Assembly (NCBI RefSeq): GCF_030936135.1
Contig: NC_082598.1
Location: 31,180,687 to 31,244,686, forward strand
Length of the DNA stretch: 64,000 nt
Origin: Gavia stellata
Lineage: Eukaryota > Chordata > Aves > Gaviiformes > Gaviidae
Direction: 5' to 3'
A model generated the notes under the pieces. That model saw nothing but the letters and a program-made list of their open reading frames with translations, was not told the origin of the DNA and made no database searches. The position numbers were made by a program, and so were the translations under genes. This document shows, piece after piece, positions 12,320-24,148 of this stretch (position 1 is its first letter; each line of letters starts with the position of its first letter).

Positions 12320-13450
12320 AATATTTCTTCTGAAGTATCTTCAGTGCAAACGGGGAAATGTTTTATATAAGGGAATAAGAGATGTATGGTTTATTAACGC
12401 CAAGGTAAAATCACACATTTTCTCTAATTCTAGCTTAAAAGCTCATAATTTTAATGATAATCTCATCCGTGTTACCGATTTATGTGGGGAAATGTAAGGT
12501 CTTTGCATATCATACAAGCTAAGAAAAGGTTTACTGAAGAGATGCTAATTGGCTCTTTTCTGTTTTATAATTATATCTTACACATAAAACACTTGCTGTT
12601 GTGCAGCAAGCCCAGATACATACATGTGAAAACTGTGTAGTGAAAGGAGGGTGCAGGGAATCACTTGAAGTACTGTATTTCATGCCTTGGCTAATATTTA
12701 AGCCTATTTTTTTCCTAGTCTCTTTTCTTTGAATCACTTCAGAGGGAGGCAAAGTGTGTATTGTCTTTCTCTGCTTCCCTGTTGATAATTAAAACCAACC
12801 ACTGCTTTGTAACTGCAAGCGCAAAAAACGGTGGAGAAAGCTGCAGTGGAGGAATGACTCATGCTCAGCAGTGGAGATAAACAGACCCATTCTCTGCATT
12901 ATCTCTTCTGCACCAAAGTCAGTATTCATTGGTGAAAACTCCTTGTTTATCCCTAAACTGGGAAAATCATGGAAGACTCTTTGTCTAGAGAGTAGAAGAG
13001 AATCTACAGAAAATTAATGTTCTTGATTATGGTTCTGTCATCCTTCTAGTGGGTTACTGGAATCCCTCTTGTGTTAGAGGGGGCAGTTGTGCAGGATGAC
13101 AGCAACGATGACTACACTGTTTTTTAAGCAGCCTGTGAGAGCAGATGTAATGAACTGTCGAGGCAGAGAACACATGGAAACCAGTACCTGGCAAGTGTTG
13201 CAGAGAAATTCTTTACTAGGGAGATGATCTCACTCAGCACAGGGTTTATTTGCACTTAATCATTGAGTATTTTGGTCCTTTTCATGATACTGGAGTGAAT
13301 GATCAGTTTGCGTGATGTAGCATATGAATGCTGGTGTTTCAGCATGTTTTTTACTTAAATGCGTATATTTTGTATATGAGAAGAATTTTTATATACTGAA
13401 GTTATATCTTATGAATTACCTAATTAAAACGTTTTATTACACCTTCTATT
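12320..13450 (+). other. SRD5A3: SRD5A3 3' UTR (probable extent)
   Basis: Non-coding DNA after the stop with two ATTAAA-type poly(A) signals, at 12788-12793 and 13423-13428; no AATAAA was noticed. The second is followed by T-rich sequence and lies just before the TMEM165 CpG island, so it is the more likely main 3' end. The extent is inferred. Confidence 0.5.
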
Positions 13451-13646
13451 TCCGTTTTGTATAATTTTTCAAAATTGAGCTACGTATTTGCAAAACATGA
13501 GCAATTACTTTGCACAAACTGTTGTGCCTCTTGGCTCTCGCAGCCCTCTCTCCGTCGACACTTCCATGGCTTCTGTTCACTGTGCAACATAAACAACCCT
13601 GTCTTGTGACTGCATCTTGCCGTATTCATTTTTTTTAGCGATACTC

Positions 13647-13660
13647 GGGGGGGGGGGGGG
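13647..13660. repeat. G14 homopolymer
   Basis: Fourteen consecutive G followed by TGGG mark the upstream edge of the TMEM165 CpG island. The run could form a G-quadruplex and is prone to length errors in assembly. Confidence 0.9.
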
Positions 13661-14411
13661 TGGGCTCCTTGCGCCTGCCTCCCAGCGTCTCCCGTTTTAC
13701 CAGCATTCTTGGCCCTGTTTACTAGACTGTTAATTGCTTCTGGGGGAGCGCATTCCTGTCCTTGCCCTGGGCAGAGCGGGGGTGCGCGGGCTGCCTGCGG
13801 TCCCCGGGGAGAGCATCGGGGAGCGGGGCCCTCCTCGGGTCGCGCATACCCAAAGCGCTGCTTTGTACTTGGGTTTTTAGAAACCTGGGTGTGCCCAGGC
13901 CAATTCTATGCAGGTTTTTTGCCTTCTTATGCAGCCGTTTTGCTTTCCGTCCCTCAGCGCCCGTTCCCTGCCCGCAGGCAACTCCGAAGGGAGGAGGGAC
14001 GCGCTTCGACTCGCCCGCTCCCCCGGGAAAGCTGGACAGCCGCCCTGCCCGCCCCTTCGCGACGCCGGGAGCCGAAGAAGGGGTCAGAAACCGGCGCCTG
14101 GATCTCACCCCGAGCGATGCGGCGCTGTCCCGGCCGCACCGACACCCGCCGGGGCTCTGGAGCGACCGCGGGTCCCCCGCCCGCGCGGGGCGGGGCGGGG
14201 CGGAGGGCGGGGTGGGGCACTCGTCAGCGGCGGCCGCAGCCAATCGGCGTGGCGCGGCGCCGCCCCCTCAGGCCAGGCCGTTGCAGGAAGTGGTTGGGGG
14301 ACGGTTGCGGGGCCGCGCGGCTGAGGCGCTGCGGGCAGGGCGATGACGCGGCGCCTTTAAGAGGGGCCTCGCGCCGTGCCCCCGCCCGCACCACCACCGC
14401 GCTCGGCCGCC

Positions 14412-14579
14412 ATGGGCTCGCCGCCGTCCTCGCCGCCGCTCCCGCGGGCCACCGCGCTGCTGCTGGCGGCGTCGCTGCTGCTGGCGGCCCCGGGGGGGCT
14501 GCGCGCCGCTCCGGAGGAAGAGCCCGGCAGGAAGAAGGAGCCACCGCCGGCGGCGCAGGGAGCCGAACCGCGGGCTGAG
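14412..14579 (+). CDS. TMEM165: TMEM165 coding exon 1
   Basis: Encodes residues 1-56: signal-like hydrophobic segment, then a GC-biased Pro/Glu/Lys-rich stretch. It ends GCTGAG|GTGAGG. Three GTGAG donors follow in tandem, five bases apart. Only the first keeps frame with exon 2. Confidence 0.95.
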
Positions 14580-17500
14580 GTGAGGTGAGGTGAGGCGGGG
14601 CCAGGCCGCGCCGGCCGGCCGGCCGGCTGCCTGCACAACCCCCTCCCCCTCTCAGCCGGGCCGCGGGAGCGGCCCGGTCGCCCCCCGCGGCAGCTCTCAG
14701 CCGGCGGGGCGGGGCCGGCCTGCAGGATGCCTCGCTTTCCGGAGGCCGTTGGACTCCTAAATTCTCCTCTTTTAGCAGAAAAAGGGAAAGCTGCAGGGCC
14801 ACCTAAGGGGGAAAATGGGCTAATACTTTTTTTCACCAGACAGATGTTTTTGTGCCCCGCTTGCTCGCATGCAAAGGGCTCGAACCGACCTCTCCAGGCC
14901 TTCCTCACAGCAGCAGATGAAAGCAGGCTTTGTTGCAACTCAAAACCTACTAGTTTTCCCTCGATATTTAAAATCAATTTCTTTGTGTTAAAACTTTTTA
15001 CATGGTGTTCTTGGTTAGGGGATTCTAGTGCCGGGTGATCACTCAGAGGGATGAAAAAATTACTAACATATGGCTTGACGTAACATATAGAGCATGCCAG
15101 GTTTTAAATATCAAACCCAAAAAATTTACAGCACTGCTAAAGGTGAAGGAACTCTGGGAAGTGACCATGTATCATATAGAGCATGGAAACTTTTAAATAA
15201 CAAAACTGAAAACTTGCAGCACTGCTAAAAGTGGAATGCTGGGAAGTCATCGTGTTAAAACACGTTGCGATCTGTCTGCCGTTAGATGTGCTGCAACAAG
15301 CTTTCTTAGCCATCTCTGGTCAAGCATGCGAACATTGACTTCCTTGTTTTGGGTCTTGCTTCTGACTGTAGGTATCTTAATTTCTGTAAAAGTAAACACT
15401 TTGGTGAGTAGGTAAGATCTGGAGTGTGCTGGTCCGGTTTGACCACTGAAAAGTCTTAAAGCTAGTTTTCAACAAACATGGAGCATGTATAAAAAAAGCT
15501 GATGAAAACTTGTGTAAAATTTCAGGCGGCTCAGATGCAAAGATTCTGCAAGGGAAGAAAGTGGTCCTGACAATTTTTGAAAGGACTTTGTATTTCTGCT
15601 AAGCTATCCTAGTTGCCCAATTTTAGTTTGAAGAGTTTTATTCTTAATATTTGTATCAGAAAATTGCTTGTTTGGTCAAGGTCATAAAGTAAATAGCCAG
15701 GGATTGCAGAGACAGCAGTAGTAGAGCTGAACTAAAGCAGCTTTCCCCATGTTTTGTTGTAATAGTGGTTCTCATGTTCTGGTAATAGTGTGCACAGTGA
15801 AGTACTGCTTTAATAATCAGTGCACGGTCTGATCTTCTTGCTAAGTGCCTAAGTAGCAATTTGAGGTGGGTGGTAGCCAGTAACTAGTTAATGATCATTA
15901 ATGCTGCGTGAGAGGTGTATACTTAAAATGTCACACTACACAGTATGGTATGACAGGAGAAATAAAAGGCTCAGTACTTCTGTGAACTAACTGTTGAAGC
16001 CTAATTAACTAGTGGCTTTTTTATTGGTTCCCTCCCCCTCCCTTCTCCCCCCACCTTACAGAAGGGGTCCTCACCAGTTGCTCCAGTTCACATTGTCAAT
16101 GAAGAGTCAGCTGACAAGACTAACTTGGGCTTTATTCATGCATTTGTGGCTGCTATATCGGTCATCATCGTGTCAGAACTAGGGGATAAGACTTTCTTCA
16201 TTGCAGCCATCATGGCAATGCGATACAACCGTTTGACTGTACTGGCTGGTGCTATGCTTGCCTTGGGACTGATGACATGTTTATCAGGTTAGCACTCTTT
16301 TCTTTTTGTTTCATCTCTTAAAATGTGCTGGATACATATTTGTCAATAAATCTTAATTGACATTAAAATGAAGGTAGTAGGTATATGCAGTTTTCTGTTT
16401 TGAGGAAAGCGTGAAGGTTTTCCTGGAGACCACAGCTCAGATGGAATTTTTAGGCTCTTAACTGTAATGAGGTGTTTCCGCTCCCAAGACCTCGCTATGA
16501 GTTTAAGGAAGAGGAATGGGACTGGGAGCCCAAGCACTTCCTTTGATTTTTGGGCCACTAGTTACCTTTTTATTTTTAGCTCCTGTTAAATTAGCATGCC
16601 TGAAGGGAGTGTGGGAGTGACTTCTCTTTTTCCTCCTAAGGCGAAAGATTCTTAATATGACAAATTTGTCTTGTCTGACTTGTGTCCCCGTATGTGTAGC
16701 TGTTTGGATTTGTGCTGGGAGCTGTGTAAGTGGAAGATCATGTTCTGCTGTGATCCTTTGGGATGGGTGGTACTGACAGACCCAAGAGCTGGGGGTGGAC
16801 AGGCGGTCAGGCATTGCAGGGAGCGAGGTATCATATCAGGTGGCACTTGAGGAACCTGTAGCTGTAGCTGTGGGTGCTTACATAGCTATGATCGTAACAT
16901 GGAGCAGCCTTCAGGTATATCAGATGCAGCATAAATTTTGTTGTAGGTGTGCTCATTTCTAACCATGCCCATTTCAGAAATAATTGAAAAAGCGTTCATT
17001 GATTTATATGCACTGGAGACAGCTGATTAACTGGCTTCAGGCTTCTCAGGGAGTGTTTTGATGAATGAATGGGTTTTGGATGTGTAGCTATTGCTATATA
17101 TATTGCTGCAATTATTATTGCATTCTTAGAGCAGTTTCCATTTGCACTGTGTGTAATGATAGTATTGTACAAGTTTCTTCTAGTACTCATTTAATGTAAC
17201 AGTCTTTGGCACTTCTTCCACTTCTGCACTGCTTGCTTCATTTAATGGTATTTAGTATCACAGGTGAATGCACTATTCTGTAAATCTTGCAATCTCTTGT
17301 CTCCTGCCCATTACAGCTCTCCCATTTTCTATAAGTCTTTCTTCAAATCTTTCTTGATGCTTTTTCATAAAACTTTCTTTTCAGCTCTTAGAGATTCCCA
17401 ACTATTTCTTCCTTTTCAGAAAGGAGCCTTTCCCCCCTCCCCCCACCCACCGCTCCCCTGCTGTGCTTGTTTTATATAAGCTGTGTCTGGCAATTCCTGG

Positions 17501-20500
17501 GGTTTTTGCCCACCTTGATTTCATGAAAATGTGCTCACTGAAGCTCGCTAGCTCCAAGTAAACACTGCTTGGGGTGTTTTATCAAGCTGTGCTTAGAGAC
17601 AGTTCTAGCCTTATGACAAAATAAGCTGCCTTATCATTCTTCATATTTCATTATTTCTATGCTTATATATGCAAGTAATACTAAAAAAAAATCTTTTTGT
17701 ATAGTTTCTTGCATTGCTTTGCTTTAGTATTTTCAGTCTTTGAAAAGAAGTTTAGTTTAACTCTTTTCTTGTTTAGCTGTGCAACTAACGCTGTTAATTC
17801 ATATATGTATGTGCAGTGTTTTCTAATAGTACAACCTGATTAATTTTGGTCTCATAGTCTTACTTTTGGTAATGGTAGCACAGATTAATTTCCAGATTAT
17901 GTAGTAACTTCTGAGTGCGTTTTTCAACTAAGAAAGTGCGTACAAGAAAACACACATGGTAATATGCTTCCTGTTAGCTAATTGCACGTGGAGTAAAACA
18001 ACAGAAACAGTTGTGAGTGCATGATCCAAACAGCCTTGAATGTTAGGTGTGGAGTTTTAATTCCCTCTCATTTATACAGGCCTTTTTTTGTCCAAAAATG
18101 CTAACTAGTCTTCCTTTGTGAAGAAGCAGTACTTTGTCCTGGATACGTGTTTCTTCTTCTTTTCAGAACTAGTTTTGGCTTAGTTTGATTGCCTTTGATA
18201 CCTGTAAAAGTAGATGCATTATGGAGGTAGCTTTTTGGTCTTTGAGTGCGATCAGTGCTTTTAAATTAAAGGAAGATCAAAGCTGGTTACGTTGTGTATT
18301 TGTGGGGAGTGTGGGAGAGAAGGGAATACTAACGTGCAGGTATTTGCACTTGGCAGAGGAAGACAGACGTGGATGCACACAGCTGGATAATTTGTGGGTA
18401 CGTCTAGTAGATTGAACTTGTAGAAAATCTTACTCTAACTTTCTGATAAATGAAATAATTGGAAGGAGAAGCTATCAAACGTAGCCATATATAAAAATGG
18501 AATTAACTGGTATACACTGTGACTAATCTAACATGATTACAGATGATAGTTTATGGCATGCTTGGAGAAAGGCAGGACTTACATAGTCCTTCATGGGAAA
18601 GATAATGTTGCTTGGACTGGCCCTTGAGAATAGCAGCACATCAGCTTTGCCTGGTGTGCCTTGTCTGTGTGTTAATAGACTTCAGTCTCTAGGATGAGCA
18701 GTAATGGTTGGCACTTCTAGAGTGTTGTTATCTTGGAAAAAAAAAAAGGAGAATTATATAAAACTAACAAAAGATGTAGTATTTATCGGTGGATATTTGA
18801 ATCGCAGACTTTGCTAGCGAGCATTTCTTAGATATGGGAAAAACAGTTATGATTCTTATGCTTATTTTTTTAAATGACACATTTGTTTTCTTTCCAGTTT
18901 TATTTGGCTATGCCACCACAGTTATTCCTCGTGTGTACACATACTATGTGTCAACGGCACTGTTTGCAATTTTTGGCATCCGAATGCTCCGGGAAGGCTT
19001 GAAAATGAGTCCAGATGAGGGTCAGGAAGAGCTGGAGGAAGTTCAAGCAGAAATTAAAAAAAAAGATGAGGAAGTAAGTGATAAACTTTCTGTGAATTAT
19101 GGCTGATGAAATAGTTACAGCTGTGAAGCTGCAGAACAGCTTTGTCATGTTTGGGGTGTTCAGCTGTGTCTGTGATTGATAATCTGACACAGAGAATGTG
19201 TGGTAAATGGAACATAAGTGGTCCCTGGAGGCTCTTTCAACAGGTGATTCCAGTTCTGTGGCAAGCCTGGCTTCTCAGGAAAACAGACACTTTCTCCATA
19301 GCATCTTTTTTTTTTTTTTCTTAATGCACTACTAACAGAGAGGACATCAACAGTTTACCCTTGCCTCTACCTTTATTTCTTTTTATCGTCAGGCAGAATA
19401 ATGCTGAGCTTTGCAGTGTTGCAGTAAAGGTCTCTTAGAGTAACTTTCTAAATATACTGGTCCACTTCTAAGGAATAGTGTGGATTATTAATCTTATTTC
19501 TTTCAAGATTTTTTTCCATTAATTTTATGAAATCCTAATTTGAGAGCCACCACTTGGGAAGAGGGGGATCCCTGCCCTAAAAATAGGAGGAAATCTGTGG
19601 TTAGAAACCAGGTGTCATTCCTACTGAAACTGCTGCGTAAGTGCAAGGAGTGCAAGATCAACGGTAACTGGAGATTAGAGGTGATCACAAGTGTGTATAT
19701 ATGCAGCTAGTTTTTTAAAATGGTGTCTAAATAGAAATAATACATTGAGAATGCAGCAGTCAGTGGCTAATAACATTCCAGATACTAAGTGGCTAGCTTT
19801 ACAGTTTAAGTATTTCATTTGGGTTGTTTAGATGACGTTTCTAATCTTATGTTTTGTTTTGTTCTGTTTTTTTCCCCTTGTTCCTCACAGCTCCAGAGAA
19901 CTAAACTCTTAAATGGGCCAGGAGATGTGGAATCAGGGCCAGGCGCCACTATACCTCAGAAGAAGTGGCTACATTTTATTTCTCCAATCTTTGTTCAAGC
20001 TTTTACTTTAACGTTTTTAGCAGAATGGGGTGATCGTTCCCAATTAACAACCATAGTCTTGGCTGCCAGAGAGGTGAGTGTTGCAGAATGCCCACTGTTC
20101 TTTTGCCCTCTTTGGGTTGCCTGCAGAGAAGTGGGAGAGACAAAATACTCTTGCAGATTCACACCTGTTGCCTTGCTGTGCCTTACTTATTGTACAGCTG
20201 TGCTGAGACCTGAAAATAAATATACTGAAGCTCTGTGTATTGTTAAAACTGTTGTTACATGATTGGGACTGCACGGGCATTTCTGGAAATAGTTGTTTCA
20301 TATCATGCAGCTGAATACAATTGTTTTTGTTACAGTGTTGAGAGATGTTACAGAACCTCTTTTTCTTTGATCTGTGTGGTCATACAGTTTCAACACAGTA
20401 GCTTTAAAAAGAGACCACCATCCCAGCAAACTTAAAGCTGTTAAAAAGATACCTCTTCTTAAAAATCTAAGTGAATATAGTATAGTGTATAGAACTAAAA

Positions 20501-23500
20501 AAACCTCTTAACTGCTGTGCAGTAATACTGTAAATTAAATTATATTCAGCATGATGATTAGAATGGATATAACTGTATTATGTTTAAAGGAAAATTAAGG
20601 CTTATAGACAACCTTTTAATAAACATAAGTAGCTTGTCTGTGCTTTTTCATGCATTGAGATAATTTACATTTTCCCTAAGACTCATGCTTCTTTCAGTGC
20701 ACTTTCAGACCTTCCCTAGGGATAAATCAGGGCTGCGTAATGAAGAAGGCTATCATCTGTAGGAACCTCTTGTCTTTATTGCAGTGCAAGGAAGGTGCTT
20801 AGACCTAACAAGTCAGGGAACAACAGGATGAGAGGATGATCTCATTGTTCAGGCAGTTACATGCCGTCTTGGAAAATGAGGAATTATTACTGCCTCTGCC
20901 CAGGTTTTTATATGGTGCTAGGCAAGTTGCTTAAGCCCATCTTTTCACAGGTGGTGGTTGACTTCTGGTTTGCGTTTTCAGAGTGTCCCATTAGGAAGTG
21001 TCCATCAGACTCTGCGGTCTGATCTGTTAAGTGCTGAGCATTGCAACTAAAGATTGTGGATGTTGTGCCTTTAGCATGTGAAGTGTTTGTGTAAGTGCTA
21101 CAAAAATGAATACTACAAAAATGAATTGAAGACATCTTGATCTTGGCTTTCAAAGTCAGTGAATGATTATGATCTGGATCTTTTTTCATTTTATCTGTGG
21201 GATTCTTTTATACCCCTTTGTTTCATAATCTATTCAGATAAATACTTGTTTGTGAAGTACTAAGATACATAGCAGGAGTACTACAGAAGTGCTTATGTGG
21301 AAAGAAATTAGCTTTATACAGAGATTTGAGTAGTGTGGTTAAGTCAGCTGGGACAATACATTCTTCAGGGAAAAGAAAACAAAATACTACGTGAATGTTC
21401 ATTAAGCGAGTAGTGTTCATCTTGTCACAACAAACAAACAGCAGGGCTCCTTTGGAGGGGGAAAAAAAATTGATAATTTGGCTGTCTTGGTGTATACACC
21501 AGGGGAACGAGTTAAGTCTGTCTTAACCTAATCCTGACAATAGTCCTTCAGAACTTTATTTTACACCTTAATAGTTTACTGTGTAAACTGTATCATACTG
21601 TATCATACTGTATCATTTCCTAGATAGTTTTGCTGTTTGCCTGTTAGATTTCACGCATTCCTCATGTGAAGGCAGCAGCTTTTTTTCTTCTCGGAGCTAA
21701 AAGTCTCCCTGAGAGGTGTGCAGGGGACTCGACTCCACTTTGCGTCATTCATCTTTGTACAGCAGAAAGACATGCTCCTACCTTGCCTTCTTTATCAGTC
21801 ATTAAAAGATTGATTTTTGTTGCTAAAGTCTTCTGTTTTATGAGGTGTTGAATATGTACGCTGCCCTTAACTGTAATTTGTAAGTAGATCTGAGAAACTT
21901 CTTTACATAGTAGATTTATTCATGTATTGAGCAGCTGTTTGTTATGCAGTGACGTGAAAGCTGTTGACAGTAAACTTTTAAGACAGTTCATTATCCTCTG
22001 GACTTAAATTCTTTCATACTTCCCTCTTTGGATGATTGGGAGAGGAGAGTGTAGAGCACAAGCTTGTGAAGCTGGACAAAGGAGTCAGAATGTTTAGCTG
22101 CTGAAGGCTGTCATTTGCAGTTCATGGATTTATTTTTCTCTTTCTTTGTAATTAGGTTGCATTCTTCCAGCTGATGTGTATTGTCTTTCTCAGCAGCTGC
22201 CACCTTCCCTCTAGAGGTTGCTTAACTGTTTAAGTACAGCAGAGCAATTTCTGGATCCATATTTAATGACTTGAAGATGCTTCTTGATTGAAAGTTGCCA
22301 TATGCTCCTATATTAGTCAGATTCAGATTTAAGTCTGTCTCGCTAGCTGCCGTATGCAGTTACTGGTCTTTAAGGCAGTGATGGATAGCAGAGCAGAGTA
22401 AACACCAGAGAGTATCCTCCATGCTTGACCAGCAACCTGTTGCACATGCAACCATGGAATCAAGGTATTGCTCCTTCGCAGCAGGAGGTTGTCGTAGGAC
22501 TAGTGGGTTTTCAACTGTGCTGATGTTTCCCTTCTGTGGTTTTTTCCTCAGGACCCCTACGGTGTGGCGGTAGGAGGAACAGTGGGACATTGCCTATGCA
22601 CTGGTTTAGCAGTTATTGGAGGGAGAATGATAGCACAAAAAATTTCAGTTAGGACTGGTAAGTGAAAACTCCAACCAAAAAAATGCGTTTATGCCAGTAA
22701 TATCTGTGGTGTAAATGACAACTACATGCTTGGGAACAGTGTTTCTCAAAACATTTGGAAAACCCAAAAACTTCTTTTTTTTTTTTTTTTTTTTTTGAGT
22801 CTGTGTCTTCCATCTCACTTCCCCACGCGCCCCGCCCCGTAGTCAGCTCCCCTCATGGGGGGTGACACTGGGCTGCATGTCCTTCCTGCCAGGTGGAGTC
22901 CAAGCATGTGCCACCACCCTGTGTGGGGTGCTTCTGAGGAGTCTGGCCTTAATTGAACTTAATGATTTACTGACTGTGATTTAAGGAATCAAAATGGGTA
23001 TTGTAGCTCCAGGTTTAAAGATGGACACAGGTGAAGCACATTCTGCTTCACTATTAGCTAGCTTGTAGGAGACCAGAGGAAGGAAATACAGTATTTTGAA
23101 TAGTCAGTATGTATTGTTCGACAGTGGGTAATAGAAATTCTGTCATAATTCTGAGTGCAGACCTTCATGTGGGTTTTAATCATACCTGCTATCTGTAACA
23201 GGAAGTACCAGTAAGGTTACATTGGGTTGTTTTTTTTCTCCTTAGATTAGGTTGCAGCTTGTTTCAACTGTCAATCCTGTGATGTAGTGAGATTTCTTGC
23301 CTGCAGGAAGGATTCTGTGAAGCTGCTTCCTATAAATGTTCATTCAGAATATTTCTTTTGTAGCTGCAGAGGTTGTGAAAGAGAACTTCACTGCAAAAAG
23401 TGGAATGTGCATTCTGTCTTGTTTGTTTGCCAAGGAAATTGATGAGGTGCTAATCTAACAATGATTTCATATACTTCTAATAAGCTCAGTGTGGATCATT

Positions 23501-24148
23501 GGCCACAGGAATAGCCTTATGAGGTTAGACCAAAGATCCATCTAGCTCATTAGCTTGTTTGGAGAGGAGTAGAATGGTCCAAATCCAGTGGTGCTTTCCC
23601 AGAATACTGTCCCAGCCTCCAGCAGATTGTGGCCATTGCAAGCAGTTAGTGTTTTTGATACTGTCTCTTTCAATATAGTTACCTAAACTGTGCAAAAAAA
23701 TGCTAATTAGTATGTCATTCTTAACTGATGGCTTGCTCCAGCATGAGAATATTGTATCTTATTTTCCCCCATACAGCCAAATAGTCAACAGCAGGCATCA
23801 ACCTCAGCTTTATACTAGCTGTAGTAATAAGAGTAAAACAAAGCTTCCTTCTAAAGACCAGAATAGATTCTTGTAGATGCAGTTAGAAAAGGGGATGGCA
23901 CGTGGACATCCTGACACTGAGCTAGAAACAATGTCTACTGTTTGCAGCATAAATTTTAAAGTAAGATTATTTGGGGATCGGACACTTAATAAAAAATAAA
24001 TCTGTAATGTATCGTGGAAGATACTTAACTTTCAGTAACTAATTTCTTTCTGGTTTGTTTTCTCTTTTCAGTGACAATCATAGGAGGCATTGTCTTCTTG
24101 GCATTTGCATTTTCTGCACTATTTATAAGTCCAGACTCTGGTTTTTAA
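14412..24148 (+). CDS. TMEM165: TMEM165, Golgi cation/proton exchanger (whole coding span, 6 exons)
   Basis: The coding sequence joins 14412-14579, 16062-16287, 18898-19073, 19891-20073, 22552-22657 and 24072-24148: 936 nt, 311 aa (human 324). The product belongs to the UPF0016/GDT1 family, Golgi membrane proteins thought to exchange Mn2+ and Ca2+ for protons, needed for Mn-dependent glycosyltransferases (human deficiency is TMEM165-CDG). Both family signature motifs are present: ELGDKT (residues 95-100) and EWGDRS (residues 235-240), within two inverted membrane repeats. Between them is an acidic, charged loop (EGQEELEEVQAEIKKKDEE). An N-terminal signal-type segment (ALLLAASLLLAAPGGLRA) precedes a variable Pro/Glu-rich region. 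The start is GCCGCCATGG, an ideal Kozak site. Exons 2-6 are nearly identical to the human protein. Confidence 0.98.
14580..16061 (+). other. TMEM165: TMEM165 intron 1
   Basis: GT-AG intron. It holds the end of the CpG island and a diverged tandem duplication at 15083-15255. Otherwise it is unique AT-rich sequence, with a C-rich pyrimidine tract before the acceptor. Confidence 0.85.
15083..15255. repeat. Two-copy tandem duplication, about 86 bp unit
   Basis: The first copy (about 15083-15171) and second copy (about 15172-15255) share, in order, CATATAGAGCATG, TTTTAAATA, CAGCACTGCTAAA and CTGGGAAGT. Several substitutions and small indels separate them. Both start within 700 bp of exon 1 in TMEM165 intron 1. 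Confidence 0.85.
16062..16287 (+). CDS. TMEM165: TMEM165 coding exon 2
   Basis: Acceptor is caccttacag|AAGG after a long pyrimidine tract. It encodes the first transport repeat with ELGDKTFFIAAIMAMRYNR and LAGAMLALGLMTCLS. The donor is TCAG|GTTAGC. Confidence 0.97.
16288..18897 (+). other. TMEM165: TMEM165 intron 2 (2.6 kb)
   Basis: GT-AG intron of unique AT-rich sequence. No exon-like frame with splice sites and no recognisable repeat was seen. Confidence 0.75.
18898..19073 (+). CDS. TMEM165: TMEM165 coding exon 3
   Basis: Acceptor is ctttccag|TTTTATT. It encodes FGYATTVIPRVYTYYVSTAL, GIRMLREGLKMSPDEG and the acidic loop. The donor is GAGGAA|GTAAGT. Confidence 0.97.
19891..20073 (+). CDS. 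TMEM165: TMEM165 coding exon 4
   Basis: Acceptor is gttcctcacag|CTCC. It encodes QRTKLLNGPGDVESG, QKKWLHFISPIF and the second signature, FLAEWGDRSQLTTIVLAARE. The donor is GAGAGAG|GTGAGT. Confidence 0.98.
20074..22551 (+). other. TMEM165: TMEM165 intron 4 (2.5 kb)
   Basis: GT-AG intron. It contains a two-copy 15-bp direct repeat near 21097-21126 and a 10-bp tandem repeat at 21587-21616. No exon or transposon was recognised. Confidence 0.75.
21587..21616. repeat. ACTGTATCAT x3 tandem repeat
   Basis: Three perfect copies of a 10-bp unit in TMEM165 intron 4. No function is suggested. Confidence 0.9.
22552..22657 (+). CDS. TMEM165: TMEM165 coding exon 5
   Basis: Acceptor is ttttttcctcag|GACC. 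It encodes DPYGVAVGGTVGHCLCTGLA and GGRMIAQKISVRT. The donor is ACTG|GTAAGT. Confidence 0.98.
22658..24071 (+). other. TMEM165: TMEM165 intron 5
   Basis: GT-AG intron with a T22 run at 22775-22796, a short C/G-rich patch containing CGCGCCCCGCCCCG near 22825, and an old CR1 3'-end fragment at about 23505-23640. The rest is unique. Confidence 0.8.
23505..23640 (-). mobile_element. Ancient CR1 LINE 3'-end fragment
   Basis: The stretch containing GGTTAGACCAAAGATCCATC, followed by CAGCAGATTGTGGCCATTGC, resembles the reverse complement of the 3' end of an old CR1 family common in turtles, crocodilians and birds. It is strongly diverged. Identification is from memory of the family pattern, without alignment. 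Confidence 0.55.
24072..24148 (+). CDS. TMEM165: TMEM165 coding exon 6 with stop
   Basis: Acceptor is ctcttttcag|TGACA. It encodes the last membrane segment (TIIGGIVFLAFAFSALFI) and the conserved tail SPDSGF, ending in TAA at 24146-24148. Confidence 0.98.

Larger units (their letters stand above)
13640..14740 (+). promoter_or_regulatory. TMEM165: CpG island promoter of TMEM165
   Basis: Dense CpG sequence surrounds the first TMEM165 exon. It contains repeated GGGGCGGGGC GC boxes near 14185-14215, a CCAAT box in the context CAGCCAATCGG (14240-14244) and a TGACGCGG element near 14344, all within about 230 bp upstream of the ATG. No TATA box is visible. Long open frames on both strands here come from GC richness and are not genes. 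Confidence 0.8.

Noticed and set aside
13709-14802. Long overlapping open frames on both strands (up to about 289 codons)
   Set aside because: They lie in the TMEM165 CpG island, where GC richness removes stop codons. Composition is Arg/Pro/Ala/Gly-rich, frames overlap on both strands, and none resembles a family.
22775-22960. T22 run with a GC-rich flank as a possible retroposed SINE or processed pseudogene
   Set aside because: No target duplication, promoter boxes or gene similarity could be recognised.
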